From positions 248,001 to 312,000 of the forward strand of contig NZ_CAAHFG010000002.1 of assembly GCF_900890425.1 (NCBI RefSeq): 64,000 nucleotides of DNA, written 5' to 3'. Below the pieces are notes generated by a model, which was not told where the DNA came from, searched no databases, and was given only the letters and a program-made list of their open reading frames with translations. Within the stretch, counting starts at the first letter, position 1. Every line of letters begins with the position of its first letter. Positions 51,569 to 60,419 of this stretch are shown here, one piece after another. The position numbers were made by a program, and so were the translations under genes. Origin of the DNA: Pontiella desulfatans (GTDB taxonomy: Bacteria; Verrucomicrobiota; Kiritimatiellia; Kiritimatiellales; Pontiellaceae).

Positions 51569-53079
51569 AAATATATCTATCTGCACTAATCATTGCTCTG
51601 GGCGCCCTGGTCTGTAATGCACAGACGCCCAAAACAGACAAGGCACTCGTTGCCGCGACAACAAAGGCGGGAGTCTCTGTATCGAAGCGTTCGGGCGGCC
51701 AGCCGAAGTTCACCGGTTCCTACATCCCCGAGACACCCATCTGGCCCGATTCCCCGGACAAGAAATGGCTTACGTATCATCTCGCACACCCCGGACCGGG
51801 AAACGCGAGACCCGGCGACCCCAACTCCGCGTTCTTCTGGAAGGGCCGCTACCACCTGCACTACATCTACAAGAACCGCACCGGATTTGTATTCGCACAC
51901 GTTTCCAGTGACGACATGGTGCGGTGGGAATGGCATAAGACCGTCCTCGCACCGCCCACGACGGGCCACGGCATGTTCAGCGGCACGGGTTTCATTACCA
52001 AGGACGGCAGGGCGGCGATGGTTTATCACGGCGAGGGGTCGGGGCGGAACTGGATCGCCTATGCCTTGGACGACGAGATGGACCAGTGGAGCCAGCCGGA
52101 AGTCATGCTGCCGAATGACAAGGATGGTAAACCACTAACATCAATGCCTTACTTTGATCCTGATGTCTGGATCAATAACGGTACGTATTATGGACTGAAC
52201 GGGAGGAGCAGCCGTCAGTCTGCTGTGATAATGAAGTCGGACAATCTGAAGGACTGGACATACATAGGTGAGTTGCTGCATCCGGATTTCGATGAGGAGA
52301 AACTCGGGGTCAAAAAGGGTGAAGACATCTCCTGCGCAAACATGTTTAAACTCGGGAATAAGTGGGTCCTGACGTGTATCAGCCACCGTCTGGGATGTCG
52401 CTATTTTATCGGAGATTTCAAGGACGAACAGTATCTGCCCGAGTTCCATGCGATGATGAGCTGGCAGGGAAGTAATTTCTACGCCCCGGAGTCCATGCTG
52501 TCGAAAGACGGGCGTCGCGTGATGTGGGCATGGATTATGCATGGCGCCAACCCCACCGGTGTCCAGTCGCTTCCCCGCGAACTGGATCTGCCGGAGGACG
52601 GTGTGCTTCGGATCAAGCCCCTAAGTGAACTGCAGTCCCTGCGCTATGACGAGAAGGTGGAGAAGAATCTGACGGTTGTGGCTCGCAAGGAAGCCAGACT
52701 CGAAGCGCTGACGGGTGATGCGGTCGAATTGGAGATTACATTCGCAGCGCCTCTTCCGAAGGAATTCGGCCTGAAACTACTCGGTGACAATAAGGGCGAA
52801 AACTCAATGAGCATCGTCGCCGGCGCGGGGATGAAAAAGCTGATGGTTGGCAATCTCGACCCTGAGTTCGCATTGAAGAAGGATGAAAACCTGACTCTGC
52901 GGATATTCATCGACAAGAACCTGGTCGAGGTCTTCGCCAACGACCGACAGGCTGCGGTCTATCCCCACAAGCATTTTCGCGATAATCCGAACATCAGCCT
53001 GTTTACAAAGGACAGCGACCTGGTCGTAAAGGAAATGAAGACCTGGAAGATGAAATCGATCTATAAGCCTGCGGAATAA
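51565..53079 (+). CDS. GH32-like five-bladed beta-propeller hydrolase, altered EC motif
   Basis: This 504-residue protein has signal MKIYLSALIIALGALVCNA. GDPNSAFFWKGRYHLHYIY carries D85, the counterpart of the NDPNG nucleophile. FDPDVWINN (D198) stands for the RDP transition-state stabiliser. The GH32 EC acid/base motif reads E253-D-I-S256-C257, with Ser where Glu is usual; E253 is three residues away. A GH32-type C-terminal sandwich follows (LRIFIDKNLVEVFANDRQA). Either it uses another acid or it acts on a non-fructan substrate, which suits a sulfated-galactan operon. It is the last gene of the operon. Confidence 0.75.
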   Translation: MKIYLSALIIALGALVCNAQTPKTDKALVAATTKAGVSVSKRSGGQPKFTGSYIPETPIWPDSPDKKWLTYHLAHPGPGNARPGDPNSAFFWKGRYHLHYIYKNRTGFVFAHVSSDDMVRWEWHKTVLAPPTTGHGMFSGTGFITKDGRAAMVYHGEGSGRNWIAYALDDEMDQWSQPEVMLPNDKDGKPLTSMPYFDPDVWINNGTYYGLNGRSSRQSAVIMKSDNLKDWTYIGELLHPDFDEEKLGVKKGEDISCANMFKLGNKWVLTCISHRLGCRYFIGDFKDEQYLPEFHAMMSWQGSNFYAPESMLSKDGRRVMWAWIMHGANPTGVQSLPRELDLPEDGVLRIKPLSELQSLRYDEKVEKNLTVVARKEARLEALTGDAVELEITFAAPLPKEFGLKLLGDNKGENSMSIVAGAGMKKLMVGNLDPEFALKKDENLTLRIFIDKNLVEVFANDRQAAVYPHKHFRDNPNISLFTKDSDLVVKEMKTWKMKSIYKPAE

Positions 53080-53299
53080 CGAGGCTTTGCGAAAACGTTA
53101 AACGGACTCGTGAGGGAAAGTTATTCTTCATAATATAGACTACAGGAACTGAGCCGAACTATGAAATGGAGAATAGTAATCCTTCGCGGTGTGCGCCGGA
53201 AGTGCTCTGCGATTCCGACATCATTACAGCGTAATATTTGTTCTGCTTAAGCTGTTTGTGCACGGCGCTGAAAATCAATTAAAAATATAGGATATCGTT

Positions 53300-53554
53300 A
53301 TGAGTGCGCCAAGCAAAGCTGTCTTAAATAAGCTGGACAATCCAGCCCATGCAAAGGTTAGCCGCCGGCATGGAATAGACCTGCACGGTTGAGGAAGTAA
53401 CTGGGGCTTCAAGACCTCGGGTATAGTCGATTATATGGGACGCGTTATTCCACAGGATGTGTCGAAAATGAAAAAAAAAGGAAAAGAAGCAGAAGAAATA
53501 AGGGGACTGGAAAGGGTTGATGTACCGGAAAGCAACGCGGCCTTTACTTCGTAA
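53300..53554 (+). pseudogene. Small frame interrupted by in-frame TGA, in a degenerate gap
   Basis: ATG at 53300, with AGGA upstream, opens MSAPSKAVLNKLDNPAHAKV, continuing SRRHGIDLHG, then TGA at 53390 (codon 31), then the same frame runs to TAA at 53552 (GSNWGFKTSGIVDYMGRVIP ... NAAFTS). Total 84 codons. No family recognised. It sits in the 795-bp gap 53080-53874, whose remaining sequence shows only GCGCGCAGCGCAGGGCGCG palindromic stretches and AT-rich parts. Confidence 0.35.
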
Positions 53555-53759
53555 AGAGCCACGTCCTACAACTCGGATCAGTTGGTGCCAATATTGAAAA
53601 CAAACGGTGTAGGGCGTGCCTCTGCGCGCAGCGCAGGGCGCGTTTGCTGTGATATGATGGTATTTCAACATTTTCCTTCCCCCTAAGGATCTACGTAGAA
53701 TTTTATGGTGAACGGGCTGGGCAGGAGAATTTTTGGTTTTTCACGGCAGTGCGTTTCAG

Positions 53760-53891
53760 ATGCCATCGAAAGACGCGGAAGAACTTCCGAAAAGCACGAA
53801 GGACAAGTCGATCAAGAAAATGGACGAGAGCATCAAAGCTCGTCGCGATTTATCTAAACTAAATAAGGAACCCTATGTCGAATTTATCTAA
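53760..53891 (+). other. Possible 43-codon remnant before sulfatase
   Basis: A Lys-rich frame (MPSKDAEELPKSTKDKSIKK ... NKEPYVEFI) overlaps the next start by 17 bp. It may be the tail of a lost gene. No ribosome site is convincing, and it may not be translated. Confidence 0.25.
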
Positions 53892-55368
53892 AATGGTCGC
53901 GCTGCCGTTACTGTGTTTATCTGTAGTTCATGGTCAGGCAGCAAAGCCCAAAAACGTGGTATTCATTGCCATTGACGATCTGAACACCGATCTCGGGTGT
54001 TACGGGCATGAACTGGTCAAGACGCCAAATATGGACCGTCTGGCGAAGATGGGGGTGCAGTTTAATAATGCATATTGCCAGCAGCCGTTATGCGGACCGA
54101 GCCGGGTGAGTATCATGTCAGGGCTACGTCCGAATACGACCGACTGCTTCGCTCTGGGAGACAATATCCGCAGGAAACGCCCCGAGACCGTAACCCTCGG
54201 TCAGTTCTTTCAAAATAAGGGATACTATGTCGGGCGCGTCGGAAAAATTTATCATTACGGCAATCCCAGCCAGATCGGCACAAACGGGAACGACGATGAG
54301 TTGAGCTGGCAGGAGCGCTTTAATCCGCAGGGTATCGACAGCCTGCAGGAGGATGAAATCATCCGCTATCCGGGAGGAAAAAAAGGGAACCCCGACAAAA
54401 AGGAAAACCTTGGAATCTCGATGGCCTGGTGGGATCCGGTGAGCCAAGATGAGGAACACACCGACGGAATGGTTGCCTCGCGAGCAATTGAAATGATTGA
54501 ACGCAATAAGGACAAACCGTTCTTTGTGGCGGCTGGGTTTTTTAATCCCCATTGCCCCTATGTGGCTCCGAAAAAATATTTTGATCTCTATCCGTTTGAA
54601 TCCATAACCATGCCCGACGTTGAGCAGTCCAGGAAAGATCTGGAAGATGTTCCGCCCATGGCGATTCAGCGCGATTCCGGCAAGAAATGGCCATTCTGGA
54701 TAGGGGATAAAATCACGGTGGATGAGGCCCGCAAATGTAAGCAGGCCTATTTTGCCTGCATCTCGTTTGTGGATGCCCAGATCGGACGCATCATGGATGC
54801 GCTTGAGAAAAACAACCTTATGGACGACACCCTGATTGTGGTGTGGTCCGACCATGGATACTTCCTGGGAGAGAAAGGTCTGTGGTATAAGCGCAAAAAT
54901 TTTGAGCGTTCACTGCGCGTGCCGCTGATCATTGCCGGTGGAGGTGTTAAAGCACAGGCCCAGGCGTGCAACCGTCCCGTTGAGCTGCTGGATATGTATC
55001 CGACGATTGTTGAGCATACCGGCTTTGAAGTTCCATCGGTTTTGGAAGGTGAGAGCCTGGTGCCGCTGATGAATGATCCCTCGGCCAAATGGGATAAACC
55101 GGCGATCTCACAGGTTATCCACACCAGAGGCACAGCGTTTGGATTTTCGCTGCGCAATCAGCGCTGGCGTTATACCGAGTGGAAGAAGGGTGAAGCGGGA
55201 CGCGAGTTGTATGACCATGTCAATGACCCGGATGAAGTAAACAACCTAGCTGAGAATCCTGAGTATGCCGCGTTGGTCAAGAAGCTCAGCGCGCAACTGG
55301 AACCGTATGTAGACACGATGAATATGGCTCCGAAACCGCCGAAGAAAACCGGAAAAAGTAAAGGCTGA
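53875..55368 (+). CDS. S1 family sulfatase, iduronate-2-sulfatase-like
   Basis: This 497-residue protein has signal region MVALPLLCLSVVHGQA, VVFIAIDDLNTDLGCYG, LCGPSRVSIMSG (C73), VGRVGKIYHYG and VVWSDHGYFLGEKGLWYKR, the pattern of the iduronate-2-sulfatase-like subgroup (GKxxH rather than GKWH). The tail is rich in Lys and Pro. AATAAGGAACCCT precedes ATG. It appears to be a single-gene unit between a degenerate gap and the promoter at 55473. Confidence 0.92.
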   Translation: MSNLSKMVALPLLCLSVVHGQAAKPKNVVFIAIDDLNTDLGCYGHELVKTPNMDRLAKMGVQFNNAYCQQPLCGPSRVSIMSGLRPNTTDCFALGDNIRRKRPETVTLGQFFQNKGYYVGRVGKIYHYGNPSQIGTNGNDDELSWQERFNPQGIDSLQEDEIIRYPGGKKGNPDKKENLGISMAWWDPVSQDEEHTDGMVASRAIEMIERNKDKPFFVAAGFFNPHCPYVAPKKYFDLYPFESITMPDVEQSRKDLEDVPPMAIQRDSGKKWPFWIGDKITVDEARKCKQAYFACISFVDAQIGRIMDALEKNNLMDDTLIVVWSDHGYFLGEKGLWYKRKNFERSLRVPLIIAGGGVKAQAQACNRPVELLDMYPTIVEHTGFEVPSVLEGESLVPLMNDPSAKWDKPAISQVIHTRGTAFGFSLRNQRWRYTEWKKGEAGRELYDHVNDPDEVNNLAENPEYAALVKKLSAQLEPYVDTMNMAPKPPKKTGKSKG

Positions 55369-55472
55369 TAACCCTGTGTGTGATCTCTATATTGTGGCAG
55401 GACAGGGTACTTCATATTTAGGCGCTGGGACATCCAGTTCGCGAAGCGATGGCGCAAATTCCACCACTAGAC

Positions 55473-55500
55473 TGTTTAGGTTCTTAAATATAATGCGTAT
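55473..55500 (+). promoter_or_regulatory. ECF-type promoter (TGTTTAG-N16-CGTAT)
   Basis: An exact site upstream of the deleted sulfatase and the GH3 gene, leaving a leader of about 55 bases. Confidence 0.75.
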
Positions 55501-55560
55501 TCATATCTAATGTAAGGGGAGTCGCGCGATGATGGGTTTAAATGTTACAAAGGATCTGAA

Positions 55561-55889
55561 ATGAGAAGATCTCTATGGGGGTTTGGGAGTCTGCTGTTGT
55601 TTGCTGTGGCCGTACATGCGGGCCGGGCGCCGAATATCATTTACATTTTAACCGATGATCTGGGTTACGGAGATTTGAGCTGTAACGGGCAGACGCATTT
55701 CCAGACGCCAAATATTGACCGCTTGGCGGCCGAAGGGCAGCAGCCGATGCCGGCGACGATTATCCCGGCGGCCTGGACCCGAACCAGCCCAAGTCCGTAT
55801 TCTGGACGCAGACCAAGCGCTACGAACCCTATTTCGAGGAATTCAAAAAGCGCAACATCACATTCCGCGGAAAAAAGAAAAATAGATAG
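55561..55889 (+). pseudogene. Sulfatase gene with large internal deletion
   Basis: The first ~60 codons are a normal S1 sulfatase N-terminus (signal, [30 protein letters not shown]). At about 55737 the sequence jumps past the Cys-x-Pro-x-Arg motif and the whole core. A different frame then reads [20 protein letters not shown] and ends [17 protein letters not shown] (TAG at 55887), which looks like the original C-terminus. The continuous frame from the start (to 55908) gives an unrelated Ser/Arg-rich tail. It cannot be an active sulfatase. Confidence 0.75.
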
Positions 55890-55904
55890 AAGCAGGAGAA
55901 TATC

Positions 55905-58487
55905 ATGAAATTAACATATACCCTAATTGCGCTTTTATTGTTTGGGGCAACTCGAGTTGGTTTTGCCGCCGGCGGAGATGGCGTAATAGAAAATGGTCAA
56001 TTCAGCGCCTCTTCAATGCAGGTTGAAAAGCGGGTGCATGAAGGCGTTACGCTCAAAACCAGCTATCTTCCCGACCTTGCATTTGACGGAGATGAGTCAA
56101 CGCGCTGGTCATCCGAGTTCAAGGACGATCAATGGATTGCTGTAGACTTGGAAAAAAGCATTGAATTGCAAACCGTAGAGATCATCTGGGAAAAGGCCTA
56201 CGCCAACTCATACGATGTGCTGGTTTCGGAGGATAAGACATCCTGGACGTCGGCCCATACTGAAGCCGATAAGTCATCCCACGAAAAGGACAGCATCACC
56301 TTCAGGCAGAATGTCGCCGGTCGCTATCTGAAAATTCATTGTAAAAAAAGAGCCGGCAATTTTGGGTTCTCCATCAAGGAGATCTATATTAACGGGCAGA
56401 CTACAGCGGTTTTAACGCTGCCGGTGATTCCTGAGGATGCGCCTTACAGAGATAAAAACCTTGATCCGGCGCTGCGGGCAAGGGATTTGATCAGCCGCAT
56501 GACATTTGCAGAAAAGATGCTGATGACGGGTGGGACGGATCACATGTATCTGAATAGACTTAACCGATTCGATATTCCTCGCATCCGAATGACCGATGCT
56601 TCTGCAGGCATCCGCATTAAAAACGGAACACCGAATCCGATTGATACAACGGCCTTTCCGGCCCCGATCACCCTGGCCGCCAGCTGGGATCCATCGATGG
56701 CCTATGCATACGCCGAGGCGATTGGTGAAGAGTGTCGGGGATTTGGGTACAGCATTCTCCTAGGGCCGGGCGTGAATATTTACCGCGTCTCTCAAAATGG
56801 TAGAAACTTTGAATATTATGGCGAAGATCCATACCTCTCTTCACGCACCGTGGCCGGTTATGTGAAAGGGCTCCAGGAGCAGGGGGTTCTGGCGACCGTT
56901 AAGCACTTCATTGCGGATCATAATGAGTTTATCCGCCATGAATACAATGCGGTTATCGATGACCGTACGATGCACGAGATCTACCTTCCCGCCTTTAAGG
57001 CCGCTATCCAGGAAGGTGATGCCAAGGCCATCATGACCGCGTACAATTATGTGAACGGGCAGGACGCCGGAGAACAACACAGCACCATCAATGAGTTGCT
57101 AAGGGATGAAGTGGGCTTCGAAGGAATCGTGATGACCGATTGGGGCGGCTACAAGGATGTGGAAATGCTTCTGACATCCGGGCAGAACCTGATGATGCCG
57201 AGCAATCGACATTTTGTCCGGTTCTGGAATGAATATGTCCATCAGAATCCTGATGAGAAGGCGGCGGTTGAAAAAGAACTGGATCGGATGGTGTTTCGGA
57301 TCTTCTCAACCCTTTTTGAAATGGGCGTATATGACCGCGATCAAAAGAATGCAGCGTTTGCAAAAAAGTTCGAATCCCATAAGGACGTTGCACGCAAGGT
57401 GGGTGAAGCCGGGATTACCCTCCTGAAAAACGATAATGACCTCCTGCCGCTGAATCCTGAAAAGTACAGCAAGGTTCTGCTTGCCGGGGATGATCGCCGC
57501 TATGCCGGCGGAGGTTCTGCCACCGTCAAAGGCTACGATGTCGTTACCTACGAGATGGGCATGAAGAAGCTGTTTGGTGCGGAGAATGTCACCTACGTGG
57601 AACAGCCTACGGTTGATCAGATTAAAGGGGCTGATCTGGTTATCTGCCGTGCACTTAATCACGGATGGGAAGGGAGTGACAGCCCGTTTGAACTTAAAGA
57701 CCAGACGGCTTCGTTGTGTGTGGAAAACAATCCCAATACCATCATCCTCGCCGCGGGTGGCAAAGGAATGGCTATGCCGTGGCTGGATAAAGCCCAGGCG
57801 GTTCTGTTTACCTATTATCTGGGGCAGGAGGCCGGCAATGCCATCGGTAATGTTCTCACCGGGAAAGTAAATCCTTCCGGGAAGCTGCCGTTCACGATTG
57901 AGAAGAAGTTCGAAGACTCGTTTGCCTACGGTTACAACTATCTGGATGCGACGGGCCAGTATCACCTGACATCCAAAGTCGACCAGATCGAGAAACTGCT
58001 GAAACCGGGAAAAGAGCTGAGCCTGCCGCACGACATTGTGTATGAAGAGGGGATCTTCGTCGGTTACCGCTGGTACGACAAAGAGAACATTGCACCTCAA
58101 TTCCCCTTCGGATTCGGACTCAGCTATACAACCTTTGCCTATCGTGATCTGAAGGTTAAAACGGTGGAAACCCGGAACGATGAGATTGCACGCGTTACAT
58201 TCACGCTGACCAATACGGGCAAGCGGGCTGGAGCAGAAGTGGCCCAGCTCTATGTGCAGGATGAGAAGTGCAGCGTGGAACGTCCGAAAAAGGAGCTGAA
58301 AGGCTATAAAAAGGTCTTTCTGCAGCCGGGTGAAAGCCAGGAGGTTACGCTTGCCTTGACACGGAGTGACCTTGCTTTCTGGGACGTGAAAAGCAAATCA
58401 TGGAAAACCGAAAAAGGTACATTCCGGGTTTTAGTCGGCACATCATCGCGCGGGATAAAGCTGGATGGTTCGTTTGCGCTGAAATAA
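55905..58487 (+). CDS. GH3 glycosidase with N-terminal F5/8-type (CBM32-like) domain
   Basis: This 860-residue secreted protein opens with a discoidin-like domain (about 40-165: [45 protein letters not shown]). The GH3 barrel follows ([36 protein letters not shown]), with nucleophile D412 in [10 protein letters not shown]. The second GH3 domain and a fibronectin-III-like C-terminus ([20 protein letters not shown]) are complete. Beta-glucosidase, beta-galactosidase or beta-xylosidase activity is possible. It is co-transcribed with the deleted sulfatase upstream. Confidence 0.92.
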   Translation: MKLTYTLIALLLFGATRVGFAAGGDGVIENGQFSASSMQVEKRVHEGVTLKTSYLPDLAFDGDESTRWSSEFKDDQWIAVDLEKSIELQTVEIIWEKAYANSYDVLVSEDKTSWTSAHTEADKSSHEKDSITFRQNVAGRYLKIHCKKRAGNFGFSIKEIYINGQTTAVLTLPVIPEDAPYRDKNLDPALRARDLISRMTFAEKMLMTGGTDHMYLNRLNRFDIPRIRMTDASAGIRIKNGTPNPIDTTAFPAPITLAASWDPSMAYAYAEAIGEECRGFGYSILLGPGVNIYRVSQNGRNFEYYGEDPYLSSRTVAGYVKGLQEQGVLATVKHFIADHNEFIRHEYNAVIDDRTMHEIYLPAFKAAIQEGDAKAIMTAYNYVNGQDAGEQHSTINELLRDEVGFEGIVMTDWGGYKDVEMLLTSGQNLMMPSNRHFVRFWNEYVHQNPDEKAAVEKELDRMVFRIFSTLFEMGVYDRDQKNAAFAKKFESHKDVARKVGEAGITLLKNDNDLLPLNPEKYSKVLLAGDDRRYAGGGSATVKGYDVVTYEMGMKKLFGAENVTYVEQPTVDQIKGADLVICRALNHGWEGSDSPFELKDQTASLCVENNPNTIILAAGGKGMAMPWLDKAQAVLFTYYLGQEAGNAIGNVLTGKVNPSGKLPFTIEKKFEDSFAYGYNYLDATGQYHLTSKVDQIEKLLKPGKELSLPHDIVYEEGIFVGYRWYDKENIAPQFPFGFGLSYTTFAYRDLKVKTVETRNDEIARVTFTLTNTGKRAGAEVAQLYVQDEKCSVERPKKELKGYKKVFLQPGESQEVTLALTRSDLAFWDVKSKSWKTEKGTFRVLVGTSSRGIKLDGSFALK

Positions 58488-58563
58488 GTAGGGTTTCCAG
58501 GGCAGCGTGGCTGCAATCAAGCCGGGCTCAGAATGGGGTGTTGAAGGGATTAATCCCTTGTTC

Positions 58564-58591
58564 TGTTTAGATTGTGGCCCGGAAACCGTAC
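58564..58591 (+). promoter_or_regulatory. ECF-type promoter (TGTTTAG-N16-CGTAC)
   Basis: An exact site with an unusually long leader (about 215 bases) to the esterase ATG at 58812; the leader contains the group II intron domain V-like sequence. Confidence 0.75.
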
Positions 58592-58684
58592 GCTTAAGTA
58601 AACCTAGATTCGGGATCTTGGGTAAAAGGATCTGTATCAATGGAGCAACGGACTTTGAATCAATTTTGTACTAAACTGGGTTAT

Positions 58685-58790
58685 CCGTGTTACGTGAGAT
58701 GAATCGAAGAGCCGGATGTGGGAAATCCACAAGTCCGGTTCTGTGAGGGGCATTGACGTTCCTTGCAATATGGGAAAAGTGAAATTCAGG
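58685..58790 (+). mobile_element. Orphan group II intron 3' end (domain V/VI)
   Basis: The 33-nt segment 58709-58741 folds as domain V: GAGCCGGA pairs with TCCGGTTC, an inner GTGG/CCAC stem carries a GAAA-type loop, the AGC triad is in place, and AAG lies at the bulge. Upstream GTGAGATGAATCGAAGAGCC and downstream TGTGAGGGG are also typical of bacterial group II introns. GCATTG ... CAATATG may be domain VI. No reverse transcriptase or domains I-IV fit between the GH3 gene and this point, so it is a truncated remnant. Confidence 0.75.
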
Positions 58791-58811
58791 AATATTGAAA
58801 GGAACTATATT

Positions 58812-60371
58812 ATGTCTACTCGACAACAGGCTTTTGTTGTTCTTTTAATTTTCTTGAGTGCTCAGGTTAACGCGCTGGAATTACCACGTGTTTTTTCAGA
58901 TGGTATGGTTTTGCAACGGGACCTGCCGGTTTCGGTTTGGGGTCGATGCGAACCCGGGGAAACTGTTGAGGTGCAGTTTGCAGAAAGAACTGCTTCAACG
59001 ATTGCGGATGACGAGGGAAACTGGTCGGTTTGCCTGGACCCGCTCAAGGCTTCGTTTGAGGCTCGTGAGTTTGTGGTTTCCAGCGCATCCAAAAAGATTG
59101 TTTTTAAGAACGTTCTGGTTGGCGAAGTCTGGCTGGCTTCCGGGCAGTCCAATATGCAGTGGCCCGTCAATAAATCTGTAGATTCGGATCTCCTTCGGCT
59201 CGGTGGCACCGATCCTTATCTGCGTTTGCTTCCGATGTTTTGCCGGCCATCGGCCCAGCCAGAATTTACTTCTCCAATGTCATGGGTTTTGCATAGTCCT
59301 CAAGCGGCAGAAAAGTTCAGTGCGGTTGGTTATCAGTTTGCACGTGATATGCGTATGACGTTACAGGTGCCGGTCGGCATTATCCTGTGTGCGGTTGGAG
59401 GCACTTCGGCTATCGCATGGACCCGGACGAAAGCTGCGTCCCAAGATCCGGTTCTTCAGGCGAAGTTGGAGGAGTGGGATATCGCGCTTGCCCGCTACGA
59501 TGAGGATCTGGCCGCTTGGGAAATAGAGTATGCCGCATGGCTTGAGAAAAACGGGATCGCCGAACCCGACTATGAGATTCATAAGCGCACGGGTGCTCCG
59601 AGAATGCCGCATGGTGAGAAGAGTGCGCATCGACCCGGAAATCTGGCAAACGGGATGATCAGTCCTTTTGCCGGCTACACGATGCGCGGAGTGATTTGGT
59701 ATCAGGGCGAGGAAGATGTTCAATGGGATCCGGCAAATTATGGTGAACGGCTTAAGGTTATGATTGAGGACTGGCGGGACTGGTGGGGGTTGGATTTGCA
59801 CTTTGGGATTGTTCAACTGCCTAATTTAAAGAAGGCCGAGGCAGAGCCATCCAATAACCCGTGGCCGAAATTCCGCGAGAGTCAACGTAGGCTGGCCGAG
59901 GCAGATCCGAACACGGGGTTGGTTGTTACCATCGATCTTGGAGAGGCCAATGATATTCATCCAATGAATAAGTTTCCTGTTGGTCGTCGGCTCGCCAGAT
60001 GGGCGCTGACGGATGTTTACGGCATGCTCGATCTGCGGGGCGGTCCGGAGGTTGAAGGTGCTGTTCGGGAGACCTCTTCGATTATCCTGAACTTTTCGCA
60101 GACCGGATCTGGACTTCATGTTAATGATCTTCACGAACTTGGCGGGTTTACCGCATCCGATAGCGAGACCGAGCCGAAGTGGGGGACCCAATTTTATCCT
60201 GTGGAAGCAAAGCTTCGTTCCGGGACGGAGGTCGAGCTCACGATTCCTGCGGGAAAGAACCCTATCCGCGTACGCTATGGCTGGCAGTCGAATCCGGTTG
60301 ACGCCAACCTGAGTAACAAGGAGCGTCTTCCTGCGAGCCCGTTCGAGATTGCTCTCTCGTTGTGTGATTAA
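58812..60371 (+). CDS. Sialate O-acetylesterase-like (SASA) carbohydrate esterase
   Basis: ATG 58812 follows AAAGGA and gives a signal peptide (QAFVVLLIFLSAQVNA). The 519-residue protein shows FSDGMVLQRDLPVSVWGRCE, WLASGQSNMQWPV with catalytic S113, MRGVIWYQGEEDV, and IHPMNKFPVGRRLARWAL with the catalytic His/Asp region, all features of the SASA esterase family. It may deacetylate side groups of the polysaccharide so that glycosidases can act. Sialic acid need not be the substrate. Confidence 0.9.
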   Translation: MSTRQQAFVVLLIFLSAQVNALELPRVFSDGMVLQRDLPVSVWGRCEPGETVEVQFAERTASTIADDEGNWSVCLDPLKASFEAREFVVSSASKKIVFKNVLVGEVWLASGQSNMQWPVNKSVDSDLLRLGGTDPYLRLLPMFCRPSAQPEFTSPMSWVLHSPQAAEKFSAVGYQFARDMRMTLQVPVGIILCAVGGTSAIAWTRTKAASQDPVLQAKLEEWDIALARYDEDLAAWEIEYAAWLEKNGIAEPDYEIHKRTGAPRMPHGEKSAHRPGNLANGMISPFAGYTMRGVIWYQGEEDVQWDPANYGERLKVMIEDWRDWWGLDLHFGIVQLPNLKKAEAEPSNNPWPKFRESQRRLAEADPNTGLVVTIDLGEANDIHPMNKFPVGRRLARWALTDVYGMLDLRGGPEVEGAVRETSSIILNFSQTGSGLHVNDLHELGGFTASDSETEPKWGTQFYPVEAKLRSGTEVELTIPAGKNPIRVRYGWQSNPVDANLSNKERLPASPFEIALSLCD

Positions 60372-60419
60372 GACAGCTCTTCGTATAATTTAGAGAAATT
60401 TACCATAGAGGGCACTAAG

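Noticed and set aside
53080-53874. A full lost gene in the 795-bp gap
   Set aside because: Apart from the 84-codon frame and a 43-codon tail, stops occur in all frames and no protein similarity was recognised.
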